Shown: piece after piece, positions 7,888 to 16,332 of the stretch | Layout: the number at the start of each line of letters is the position of its first letter | How positions within the stretch are numbered: position 1 is the stretch's first letter | Source of the DNA: DAINPP01 sp036743375 | GTDB taxonomy: Bacteria; Thermotogota; Thermotogae; MWEM01 | Length of the DNA: 64,000 nucleotides | Assembly (NCBI GenBank): GCA_036743375.1 | Contig: DAINPP010000007.1 | Coordinates: 12,437 to 76,436, forward strand | Direction: 5' to 3' | Made by a program: the position numbers and the translations under genes | The notes under the pieces: model-generated | Told to the model about the DNA's origin: nothing | The model's input: only the letters and a program-made list of their open reading frames with translations | Database searches by the model: none

Positions 7888-8546
7888 GCGGAAGCTTTTC
7901 AGTTGCGATAGATGGACCGGCTGGATCCGGTAAGAGTAGTATTTCAAATGCGGTATGCGAGTCCTTCGGTTTCCTGCACTTTGACAGCGGGGCTTGCTAC
8001 AGGGCGATAGCCTATTATTTTTTATCAAGAGGTATAAATAATATAAAAGAGGTGGAGAGTACTGATCTCCCCCCTCTTGTTAAATTTAAGTATTCGGACG
8101 GGATTGTTTATATCAACGATAGAAAGCTCGGTGAAGAGATAAGAACTCCGGAGGTCAGTATGTTTACTTCCGATATTTCTACTCTCGCGAATGTCAGGGA
8201 GTTTGTCACCGACAGTATTCGTGATATGGTTGACGGAAAACAGGTGGTAATGGATGGCAGGGATATAGGGACAGTTGTTTTGCCCGATGCGGATTTGAAG
8301 ATATTCCTTACTGCGACGGCTGAGGAGAGAGCCTGTCGGAGGCTTAAGGAATGGGATGGACAGGGTATTGAGATAGAATTTGAAAAGGTTGTTGAAGAGA
8401 TAAAGCGTAGAGATGAACAGGATACTTCGAGAACACTTTCGCCGTTAAAACCTGCAACAGATTCTGTTATAGTCGACACGACATCATTGTCTTTTGATGA
8501 GGTTGTCAATAAGATAAGCGAATTAATCAGACGGAGAAAAGGGTGA
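7884..8546 (+). CDS. cmk: Cytidylate kinase
   Basis: Phosphorylates CMP and dCMP with ATP for RNA and DNA precursor supply. The P-loop is GPAGSGKSS at residues 11-19, followed by FDSGACYRAI. MDGRDIGTVVLPDADLKIFLTA is the core of the family. The lid-side RRDEQDTSRTLSPL is followed by the conserved D of VDTT. Its 220 aa match the family. The start overlaps the STAS gene stop. cmk next to ispH and rpsA is a known gene order in clostridia and relatives. Confidence 0.97.
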   Translation: MSGSFSVAIDGPAGSGKSSISNAVCESFGFLHFDSGACYRAIAYYFLSRGINNIKEVESTDLPPLVKFKYSDGIVYINDRKLGEEIRTPEVSMFTSDISTLANVREFVTDSIRDMVDGKQVVMDGRDIGTVVLPDADLKIFLTATAEERACRRLKEWDGQGIEIEFEKVVEEIKRRDEQDTSRTLSPLKPATDSVIVDTTSLSFDEVVNKISELIRRRKG

Positions 8547-8553
8547 TCCGGTA

Positions 8554-9417
8554 ATTATTATTCATAAGACTGAAAATATAGGGTTCTGTTTTGGTGTACA
8601 ACGGGCCATTTCGATGGCCGAATCTCTGCTCGCTGAACATGGGGAGATTTATGTGACCGGGGATCTTGTTCATAATTCGGTTGTTATGGAGAGACTGGAG
8701 CGCATTGGAATGAAAATCCTTGATGGTAGAGCGCTCCCTTATGATTCTGTTGTTCTGATCCAGGCACATGGAGCACCTGAAGAGCTTGTGGCAAAATTGG
8801 AGCGGAACGGAAATGAGATCGTTGACGGCACTTGTCCGATTGTGAAGAAAAGTTTTCATACGGTTGTGGAAACGGGACGGTCAGGCAGTATAAATCTTGT
8901 ATTTGGTAAAAAGACACATCCCGAGATGATTGCCCTGAAGAGTATGGCTCCCGATGCCGAAATCTTTGAAGATATGGCATCCCTTGAGTCGATTTTAAGC
9001 AATGTTGCTTCAGAAAGGGACAGGAGTTATGTCTTTACGGCTCAGACAACCAAACCGCTTTCCGTGTTTTCGGAGTATGCGGCAAAGATAACTTCATCTC
9101 TGTTTATGTTTCAGCGCGTTATAGTGTATAATACCATTTGTGATGCCACGATTTCCAGAGAAAAAGAAATCAGAGATAAGGCTTTGGAAACCGATTGTGT
9201 TGTTATAATCGGTGGGGAAAAGAGCTCCAATACCAGAAAGCTTTACGAAATAGCCCGGTCTGTGAATGAAAATTCCTTCCTGGTACACGGCATTGAGGAT
9301 GTTGAAGAATTAAGGGAAAAAATATTTCAATTTAACACGGTGGTTCTGGGGAGCGGAACATCTACCCCCCTGCTACAGGTTGAAGAGATTCAAAATTATA
9401 TATCAAGTGGAATGTAG
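8554..9417 (+). CDS. ispH: 4-Hydroxy-3-methylbut-2-enyl diphosphate reductase, probable ATT start
   Basis: Last enzyme of the MEP isoprenoid pathway, a [4Fe-4S] reductase making IPP and DMAPP. Counting from ATT 8554, the three cluster ligands are C12 (GFCFGV), C94 (GTCP) and C196 (TICDAT), close to family numbering. H40, H72, H122 and E124, and the late SSNT and GTSTP motifs, are also present. From the upstream in-frame stop (8524-8526) to 8613 there is no ATG, GTG or TTG. The first ATG (8614) would delete C12. ATT at 8554, 8557 or 8560, preceded by GGAG and AAGGGTG, is the best start. Confidence 0.9.
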   Translation: MIIHKTENIGFCFGVQRAISMAESLLAEHGEIYVTGDLVHNSVVMERLERIGMKILDGRALPYDSVVLIQAHGAPEELVAKLERNGNEIVDGTCPIVKKSFHTVVETGRSGSINLVFGKKTHPEMIALKSMAPDAEIFEDMASLESILSNVASERDRSYVFTAQTTKPLSVFSEYAAKITSSLFMFQRVIVYNTICDATISREKEIRDKALETDCVVIIGGEKSSNTRKLYEIARSVNENSFLVHGIEDVEELREKIFQFNTVVLGSGTSTPLLQVEEIQNYISSGM

Positions 9418-9432
9418 GAGGTTGGCAAACGT

Positions 9433-11145
9433 ATGGTCGACAGTAATGGCAGTCAGGAAATTACAAACATGGCAGAAGCCATGGAAAGAATTGAAAGAGA
9501 TGACAGTTTTGTAGGAAACCCTAAAAAGGGATCTTTGATTACCGTTGAGGTAGTTGAAACACATGATAATGAGCTCGTTGTGGAATTTGGTGCAAAGAGC
9601 GAAGGAATGATTCAGAGAGAACAGCTTGTAAAGCCCCTTTCTGAATACCAGCCTGGAGATAAGATTGATGGTGTAATTACTTACATAAATGAAGATGATG
9701 GTATCATCAGAATCTCCGAAAAGCAGAGAGCTATGAGAGAGGTTCTCAACAATCTTAAGACATACCAGAAGGAAGGCACAGTTATCAAAGGTGTTGTTCA
9801 GTCAAAGAATAAGGGTGGATATGTTGTAAAGATTTTTGGTGTCATGCAGGCATTCCTTCCTACAAGCCATTCAATGCTCGACAAAAATGCAGATGTTGAA
9901 GGCATGGAAATGGACTTCGAAATCATTGACCTCAGATACAGGAGAAAGGGAACGCCACCCAACGTTGTTCTCTCAAGAAAGAGACTTCAGGAAAAGGTTA
10001 TCGGAGACTTTATGGATAAGATCTCCGAGGGGAAGGTTGTTGAAGGAAGAGTAGAAGGAATCGAGAAGTTTGGCGTATTTGTAGATCTCGGACCGGTTAC
10101 AGGGCTTATTCCGAGATCTGAACTGACTTATGACAGAGAACTTGAACCGTCAGATGTCGTCGATATCAACGATCCGATCAACGTGGTCGTTCTCAAGGTT
10201 GACGAAAAGTCGAACAAGATCACACTCAGCAGAAAGAAATTACAGCCGGATCCATGGACAGGTATCGAGGCAAAGTATCCAACTGGTTCCAGGGTAAAGG
10301 GAGAAGTTATCAGAATCCTTCCGTTTGGTTTTGTCGTCAAGATTGAACCGGGTCTCGAAGGACTTGTACATACTTCCGAAATCTTCTGGACGAACAGGAG
10401 AATGGATATCCGAGCGGTTGTTCAGGAAGGCGAACAGGTAGAAGTTGAAGTAATTGGGATAGATAAGGATAAGAGAAAGGTTTCACTCAGCCTTAAGAAG
10501 GTTAAGGGAAATCCGTGGGAGGATGTTGCAAAGAAGTTCCCGGTTGGACAGGTCTTTGATGCTAAAGTTGTAAAGATCCTTCCGAGCGGTTTAATCGCTG
10601 AACTCGAAGACGGTATTTCCGGATTCGTTCATGTGACAGAACTTTCCTGGAATTTCCTTGACAATATCGAAGATTCCTATAAGGTTGGAGATGCCGTCAA
10701 GGTTTATGTAATGGAGGTTCTTCCTGAGGAACAGAGAATCAGACTCAGCATCAGAAATGTCATTGAAGATCCTTGGAAGAGGGCCAGTGAAGAACTCCAG
10801 AAGGGAAATGCCGTTACGGGGAAGGTCGTAAGACTTTCCAATACCGGTGCAACGGTCATGCTCGATGATTACAACATCGAAGCGTTCCTCCCCGTCAGTC
10901 AGATCTCGGTACAGCGTGTAGAAAAGCCTGAGGATGTACTCAATACCGGGGATGAAATCAGTGCAAAGGTTGTAAGAACCGTCTATGAACCGGAGAAGGA
11001 AAGAAGAAACATGGTCATCTCCATCAAGCAGAAGGAAAGCGATGCCGAGAAAAACGATTACGAACAGTACATGGGTTCGGACGAATCAGGCGTTACGCTT
11101 GCTGAAAAAATAAAACAGAAGGAAGAAGAGAAAGAAGAGGAATAA
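9433..11145 (+). CDS. rpsA: 30S ribosomal protein S1
   Basis: Ribosomal mRNA-binding protein of 570 aa with six S1 OB-fold repeats. The repeats begin near GSLITVEVVET, GTVIKGVVQS, GKVVEGRVEG, GSRVKGEVIR, GQVFDAKVVK and GNAVTGKVVR. The tail is highly charged. The ATG at 9433 is 15 nt after the ispH stop, with TAGGAGG in the gap. The gene is thus separate from ispH and not fused to it. The codon mix (AGA-rich, few rare codons) looks like that of a highly expressed gene. Confidence 0.96.
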   Translation: MVDSNGSQEITNMAEAMERIERDDSFVGNPKKGSLITVEVVETHDNELVVEFGAKSEGMIQREQLVKPLSEYQPGDKIDGVITYINEDDGIIRISEKQRAMREVLNNLKTYQKEGTVIKGVVQSKNKGGYVVKIFGVMQAFLPTSHSMLDKNADVEGMEMDFEIIDLRYRRKGTPPNVVLSRKRLQEKVIGDFMDKISEGKVVEGRVEGIEKFGVFVDLGPVTGLIPRSELTYDRELEPSDVVDINDPINVVVLKVDEKSNKITLSRKKLQPDPWTGIEAKYPTGSRVKGEVIRILPFGFVVKIEPGLEGLVHTSEIFWTNRRMDIRAVVQEGEQVEVEVIGIDKDKRKVSLSLKKVKGNPWEDVAKKFPVGQVFDAKVVKILPSGLIAELEDGISGFVHVTELSWNFLDNIEDSYKVGDAVKVYVMEVLPEEQRIRLSIRNVIEDPWKRASEELQKGNAVTGKVVRLSNTGATVMLDDYNIEAFLPVSQISVQRVEKPEDVLNTGDEISAKVVRTVYEPEKERRNMVISIKQKESDAEKNDYEQYMGSDESGVTLAEKIKQKEEEKEEE

Positions 11146-11147
11146 TA

Positions 11148-12530
11148 GTGAAAAAGAAAATGCCTGCAGTACATATATTAGGGAAACCTAATGTCGGAAA
11201 ATCAACGCTTTTTAATCGACTGATAAAGAGGAAAAAGGCAATCGTTGATGACGTTCCCGGAGTAACGAGGGATGCTGTGGTGGGAGAGGTCCGATTTGAT
11301 GATCGGACCTTTTCTCTTATAGACACCTGTGGCCTTTTTGGCGATCCGGATGGCATAATAGAAGAGAAAATGTGGGACATGGCGACGAAAGATGTGGATG
11401 CGGCCGATCTGGTTCTTTTTATTGTAGATGGCTCCACCCCACCGACCAGTGAGGACTTTAAGGTTGTTGAGTTCATTCGCTCAAAGGGGATACATCCCTT
11501 GCTCGTTGCGAACAAGGCTGAAAGTGAAAAAAAATATGTAGAGAATCTCGCCGAGCTTTATCAGCTCGGAATGGGTGATCCGATACAGATTTCCGCTGCA
11601 CACGGTTATGGTGTTTACGATCTCTGTGAAGAGATCCTTGAGAAACTGAAGGACAAATTCGAACTCTATGCCGATCAGGAAACAGACGATGATGAGGAAG
11701 AGATCCTTGAAGAAGAAAGTATGCCGAATATTGCCATCGTCGGGAAACCCAACGTCGGGAAATCCTCCCTCTTTAACGAACTGCTTCAGAAAGAAAGAAG
11801 CATGGTTACGGATATAGCGGGTACGACAAGGGATACGATTGATGACGAGATCGAATTGTACGGCAGGAAGTATAATCTGATAGATACCGCCGGAATCAGG
11901 AGAAAAAACAGGGTCAAGTATTATACGATCGAAAGCTACAGTATTCTGAGGGCACAGCAGGCCATCGAGCGGTCGGATGTCTGTGTTGTGATGATGGATG
12001 TGAACGAACGGATCTCCGATCAGGATAAAAAGATAGCGGGTTTCGTTGAAAATGCCGGAAAGGCCTGTGTACTCGTTTTTAATAAATGTGATCTTCTGTC
12101 TGAGAGGGATAAGGAACAGCTTTACCCTGAGATACGTGAGGATGTGGATATCGATTTCTATTTCCTGCCTTATTCAAAGACCGTGTTTATTTCCGCAACG
12201 GAGAGAACGGGGATCAAGAAGTTGTTTGAGGCAATCGATGAGGCCTACAATTCCTTTTCATTAGAATTTTCTACCGGAGCAATCAATGCGGCTCTTGAAC
12301 GGATCAACATTCTGGTCCCGCCACCATCCCCGAAGGGGAAACGTATCAAGCTGTATTATGCCACTCAGGTCTCGACGAAACCACCGGTTATACAGATATT
12401 CTGTAATTATCCCGAACTAATTCCGGATAATTACAAGAAGGCTATAAAAAAGAACCTGAGAAAATTTCTCGGACCGATGCCGGGTAGCCCCTTGTTCTTA
12501 AAATTTGTGAGCAGGAGGAAAGATAAATGA
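11148..12530 (+). CDS. der: GTPase Der (EngA), ribosome assembly
   Basis: Essential 50S-maturation GTPase with two G domains in tandem and a KH-like C-terminus, 460 aa. The G1 motifs GKPNVGKST (about 12-20) and GKPNVGKSS (about 199-207) are both intact. The G4 motifs are NKAE in domain 1 and NKCD in domain 2. The acidic linker between the domains reads TDDDEEEILEEE. The GTG start is 3 nt after the rpsA stop, and its last codons overlap plsY (ATGA), so translation is probably coupled on both sides. Confidence 0.97.
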   Translation: MKKKMPAVHILGKPNVGKSTLFNRLIKRKKAIVDDVPGVTRDAVVGEVRFDDRTFSLIDTCGLFGDPDGIIEEKMWDMATKDVDAADLVLFIVDGSTPPTSEDFKVVEFIRSKGIHPLLVANKAESEKKYVENLAELYQLGMGDPIQISAAHGYGVYDLCEEILEKLKDKFELYADQETDDDEEEILEEESMPNIAIVGKPNVGKSSLFNELLQKERSMVTDIAGTTRDTIDDEIELYGRKYNLIDTAGIRRKNRVKYYTIESYSILRAQQAIERSDVCVVMMDVNERISDQDKKIAGFVENAGKACVLVFNKCDLLSERDKEQLYPEIREDVDIDFYFLPYSKTVFISATERTGIKKLFEAIDEAYNSFSLEFSTGAINAALERINILVPPPSPKGKRIKLYYATQVSTKPPVIQIFCNYPELIPDNYKKAIKKNLRKFLGPMPGSPLFLKFVSRRKDK

Positions 12531-13123
12531 TAAACATCTTCTATGTTGTATTACTGTATATTTGCGGTTCTATCCCGTTCAGTTATATCGTCCCGATGAA
12601 AATGAAGGGAATTGATATCCGAACGGTGGGTTCCGGAAATATCGGAGCGACAAATGTCTTAAGGGGTTGTGGCCTAAAGATTGGGATCGTGTGTCTGATA
12701 CTGGATGCATTGAAGGCCTTCATTCCCCTGATGCTGATGAGATATGTCTTTATCCCCGCCGATCCCAATCTTTCGGTATGGCTTTCGGTAGCTGCCTTTG
12801 CGGCAATCCTCGGACATGATTTTTCTATCTTCATGAAATTTGCCGGAGGTAAAGGGGTATCTTCTACCATGGGGGTCTTCTTTGCCATTCATCCGATTTC
12901 CGGACTTGTTTTCTTTACGCTGGGATTGACTATCGCGCTGACCACAAGGGTTATGTCACTGGCTTCAATCGTCGCAATGATGGTAGCCACTATCTGTATA
13001 TTCTTTCTCGTGGATCAGCCGGCATTCTGGATCTTATATATCTGTATGACGTTATTCTCGGTTTACAGACACAGGGGGAATATCAGACGACTGATAAAAG
13101 GGAATGAGAATAAATTCATGTAA
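12527..13123 (+). CDS. plsY: Acyl-phosphate:glycerol-3-phosphate acyltransferase
   Basis: Integral membrane enzyme that makes lysophosphatidate from acyl-phosphate, the first step of phospholipid synthesis. Signature loops are GSIPFSYIV at the N-terminus, IRTVGSGNIGATNVLR, and GHDFSIFMKFAGGKGVSSTMG. At least five hydrophobic segments fill the 198 aa. The start ATG overlaps the der stop by 4 nt. It is the last gene of the aspS-plsY run and is followed by a strong terminator. Confidence 0.97.
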   Translation: MINIFYVVLLYICGSIPFSYIVPMKMKGIDIRTVGSGNIGATNVLRGCGLKIGIVCLILDALKAFIPLMLMRYVFIPADPNLSVWLSVAAFAAILGHDFSIFMKFAGGKGVSSTMGVFFAIHPISGLVFFTLGLTIALTTRVMSLASIVAMMVATICIFFLVDQPAFWILYICMTLFSVYRHRGNIRRLIKGNENKFM

Positions 13124-13132
13124 TAACCGTTT

Positions 13133-13177
13133 AAAAAGGTGGACTATCTCTTTATGGGATGTTCCACCTTTTTTTAT
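13133..13177 (+). terminator. Rho-independent terminator after plsY
   Basis: Inverted repeat AAAAAGGTGGA with TCCACCTTTTT around a ~19-nt loop, continuing into a T run. Confidence 0.85.
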
Positions 13178-13189
13178 GCCTTTTTTTCA

Positions 13190-13198
13190 TGATATAAT
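13190..13198 (+). promoter_or_regulatory. Extended -10 promoter of glgX
   Basis: TGATATAAT lies about 96 nt before the glgX start and downstream of the plsY terminator. The -35 region is only T-rich. Confidence 0.5.
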
Positions 13199-13293
13199 GA
13201 ACGGTGTATCAGTGAAAACCGATGAGAAACCAAATTCCTCTCCTTTTGTTTGAGATAATGTTTGCCGGGGATTGTTCGGCACGGAGGTAAACA

Positions 13294-15468
13294 ATGAATT
13301 TTCCAGAAGAATATAATAATACGAATCCTGAAAAGAACGTGAAGCTTAAGACCAGAAGGGGGAAACCGCTTCCCCTTGGGGCAACTGTTGACAGTGGTGG
13401 TGTGAATTTCTCGATCTTTTCAAGAAATGCCGTCGGGATGACCCTTGAGTTGTATCAGGCCTATTTCGATGAAAAGCCGTCCCATGTCTTTCAATTAGAC
13501 AGCATAAAAAATAAGACGGGTGATATCTGGCATATCTATATAGAGGGGATAGAATGCGGCCAATTTTACGGTTACCGTGCGCAGGGTCCTTATGAACCCC
13601 ACAGCGGTATGCGTTTCAATCCGAATAAACTACTCACGGATCCCTATGCGAGGGCCATCTCCGGCGCCTATAACTGGGATCAGGAGTATGCCTACGGTTA
13701 TGATAAAAATTCACCGTTAAGGGATCTGTCCTATTCCGAGCTGGATTCAGCGAGGAGTCCCGCGAAGAGTATCGTCGTCTGTGATCAGGAATATGACTGG
13801 GAAGGGGAACAGGCTCTGAGAATTCCGATGCAGGATACGGTCATCTATGAGATGCACGTCAGATTTTTTACCGAATCCGATACGTCTCAATGTGAACTTC
13901 CTGGAACCTTTCACGGTATTACCGAGAAGATAGATCATTTAAAGGAACTTGGTGTGACGACGATAGAACTGATGCCGATATTTGAATTCAACGTGAATTC
14001 GAATATCAACATCAATCCCGATACGGGAGAACAGCTGATCAACGCCTGGGGTTACGACCCATTGGCCTTTTTTGCCGTTGAGAGTTCCTATACGCATTGT
14101 ATCGGAATAGGGGATCAGGTGGTGCTGTTTAAAGACTTCATGAAGGCCATGCACAAAGCCGGAATAGAAGTTCTGATCGATGTGGTTTACAATCATACCG
14201 GGGAAGGCGGTCAGGATGGTCCGACACTTTCTTTCAGGGGCTTGGACAATGCGGTTTATTATCTGCTGAATCTTCAGGATAAGCGTTTTTACATGAATTA
14301 TTCCGGATGTGGAAATACGCTGAACTGTAACAAGACGGTTGTGAAACAGATGATCATCGACAGCTTGAGATACTGGGTGACCGAGATGCATATAGACGGG
14401 TTCCGCTTTGATCTCGCGGCGATTCTCGGACGTTCCACCAAGGGGGAATGGATAGGGGACTTTTCACTCCTGAAGGAGATTTCCGATGATCCGATCCTTT
14501 CAAAATCGAAATTGATTGCAGAAGGATGGGATGCCGGCGGAGGCTATTATGTCGGTGAATTCCCGAAAGGCTGGGCCGAGTGGAACGGTAAATTCAGAGA
14601 TGTCATCAGACGTTTCATCCGTGGAGACAAGGGCATGGTTCCAGAGCTCGCTACGCGAATTGCCGGGAGTTCGGATCTTTATGACAAACCGGGAAGGAAG
14701 CCGTTTGACAGCATCAATTTTATCACCGCACATGATGGGTTTACCATGTGGGATCTCATCTCCTATAACAACAAGCATAATGATCAGAACGGCGAGGACA
14801 ATCGTGACGGCACCAATGATAATTTCAGCTACAATCACGGGGTTGAAGGTGAAACGGATGATCCGGAAATCAATGCACTCCGAAAGAGGCAGATGAAAAA
14901 CATGCTGACCATTCTGATGGTCTCTCAGGGGATTCCGATGATCCTCATGGGGGATGAGATGTGCCGGACGCAGAAAGGAAACAACAACGCCTATTGTCAT
15001 GATAACGAGATAACCTGGATGGACTGGACGCTCAAGGAAAAGAATCGTGAGATCTTCGATTATTTTAAAAATATGATACGTTTCAGGAAGAACCATAACT
15101 GCCTCAGGAGGGAACATTTCTTTACGGGAAAGTGGACCAAACACGGTGTCAGGGATATTACCTGGCATGGGATCAAGTCCTATAACCCGGACTGGGGATA
15201 TCATTCTCATACGCTTGCCTTTGTCATCAGCGGGACAGACCTTGATCTGTTCACCGTTCAGGATAATGATATTTATGTGGCGATGAATTTCTACGATCAG
15301 CCACTCGATTTTGAATTACCGATGACGAATCACGGTAAGTGGTACAGGGTTGCGGATACATCCCTCGAATCGGGGAAGGATTTTGTTGAAGATGGAATAG
15401 CGGTAGAGAACACCATTTACAGAGTCCGTGAGAAGAGCATTGTGGTGATGCTCAACAAAAGGGGATGA
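13294..15468 (+). CDS. glgX: Glycogen debranching enzyme / isoamylase-type GH13
   Basis: GH13 enzyme of 724 aa that hydrolyses alpha-1,6 branches of glycogen or limit dextrins. An N-terminal CBM48 region covers about residues 20-130. The four GH13 regions are visible. DVVYNHTGEG is region I. DGFRFDLAA is region II, with the nucleophile Asp. LIAEGWDAGG is region III, with the acid Glu. FITAHDGFTMWDL is region IV. The DLISYNNKHND segment is typical of GlgX. A strong CGGAGG precedes the ATG. Together with the GH57 branching enzyme near 31 kb it indicates glycogen or alpha-glucan metabolism. Confidence 0.93.
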   Translation: MNFPEEYNNTNPEKNVKLKTRRGKPLPLGATVDSGGVNFSIFSRNAVGMTLELYQAYFDEKPSHVFQLDSIKNKTGDIWHIYIEGIECGQFYGYRAQGPYEPHSGMRFNPNKLLTDPYARAISGAYNWDQEYAYGYDKNSPLRDLSYSELDSARSPAKSIVVCDQEYDWEGEQALRIPMQDTVIYEMHVRFFTESDTSQCELPGTFHGITEKIDHLKELGVTTIELMPIFEFNVNSNININPDTGEQLINAWGYDPLAFFAVESSYTHCIGIGDQVVLFKDFMKAMHKAGIEVLIDVVYNHTGEGGQDGPTLSFRGLDNAVYYLLNLQDKRFYMNYSGCGNTLNCNKTVVKQMIIDSLRYWVTEMHIDGFRFDLAAILGRSTKGEWIGDFSLLKEISDDPILSKSKLIAEGWDAGGGYYVGEFPKGWAEWNGKFRDVIRRFIRGDKGMVPELATRIAGSSDLYDKPGRKPFDSINFITAHDGFTMWDLISYNNKHNDQNGEDNRDGTNDNFSYNHGVEGETDDPEINALRKRQMKNMLTILMVSQGIPMILMGDEMCRTQKGNNNAYCHDNEITWMDWTLKEKNREIFDYFKNMIRFRKNHNCLRREHFFTGKWTKHGVRDITWHGIKSYNPDWGYHSHTLAFVISGTDLDLFTVQDNDIYVAMNFYDQPLDFELPMTNHGKWYRVADTSLESGKDFVEDGIAVENTIYRVREKSIVVMLNKRG

Positions 15469-16332
15469 ATGATAAAACAAATTAACGGTTTGATCGTCTT
15501 GTTTTTACTGCTTTCAGTAACAGTTTTTTCAATTACTCTCGAATTTGACAGGACAACGCCCCTGTATCTGAAAAATTTTATTGAGAAGCATATCGTGAGG
15601 ATCTCGGATGATCTTGAACAATTGTGGCAGACCACACTTGAATTTCCCATAGAAATAAAAATTGAAAAGCAGCGTGGAATGGGAGCCAGTGGTGAGGCCG
15701 CTTTTGACGGGGAGAGCTTCTACCTGTTTCTGACACCTGTGGCCTCAGCGATACCCGATCTCCTGGAACATGAAATGATGCATATTTATACCTTTCAATG
15801 GTTATACGATTATCGGATCAATGCGGCTCCGCTTTGGTTTATCGAAGGGCTTGCCGTGTGGTATGAATCCCATTCGATCGATTCGATCAGAGAACTTGAT
15901 CCAGCTTCACTGCTGAAGGAAATCAACATTCTCGATGTAGAACAGTATCCCGAAGGGGCGGCTTTTTCGAGATATTATCAGTTTCTTGCGGATTTTTTCT
16001 ATGAGCTGGATTCGGAAGTGGATATAAGGGCTTCTTTCAGCGAGATTCTATCCCGAATCAAGACGGATGGGGATTTTATCTCGGCGATGACCGGCAGTCG
16101 TGAAAGATTTTACGATTTGTATGGAAACTGGCGCTGGAAAAGATTTTTTGCCTCGCTTGGAGGCTTTATTTATCTGCAGCTCAGTTGGGTGCTCCCTGCC
16201 TGTACGATCATCATCCTCGGCCTGTTTTATCTGTTCAGGCGATCTCGATATAAGGACGGGGACCTGCGTGAACTTGAGCGATTATACGGTAAACGGTACT
16301 GGGAAAAGCCTGATGACCCCCCCGAAGATTAA
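15469..16332 (+). CDS. Predicted membrane-anchored metallopeptidase (gluzincin / peptidase MA-like)
   Basis: A 287-aa exported protein. A signal peptide or N-terminal membrane anchor occupies residues 1-22. The zinc motif HEMMH (HExxH) follows ASAIPDLLE, and 24 residues later WFIEGLAVWYE offers the third ligand Glu, the arrangement of gluzincins. A transmembrane helix near 243-263 is followed by a basic, cytoplasmic-looking tail. The ATG abuts the glgX stop, so they are co-transcribed. The protease domain should face outside. The substrate is unknown. Its stop overlaps the stop of the convergent GGDEF gene. Confidence 0.72.
   Translation: MIKQINGLIVLFLLLSVTVFSITLEFDRTTPLYLKNFIEKHIVRISDDLEQLWQTTLEFPIEIKIEKQRGMGASGEAAFDGESFYLFLTPVASAIPDLLEHEMMHIYTFQWLYDYRINAAPLWFIEGLAVWYESHSIDSIRELDPASLLKEINILDVEQYPEGAAFSRYYQFLADFFYELDSEVDIRASFSEILSRIKTDGDFISAMTGSRERFYDLYGNWRWKRFFASLGGFIYLQLSWVLPACTIIILGLFYLFRRSRYKDGDLRELERLYGKRYWEKPDDPPED

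Noticed and set aside
9415..9433. Fusion of ispH with rpsA as reported in some bacteria
   Set aside because: A clear TAG and a new ribosome binding site with ATG separate the two genes.
13939..15210. Long minus-strand frames inside glgX
   Set aside because: They are antisense to a gene with all four GH13 regions and match no family.
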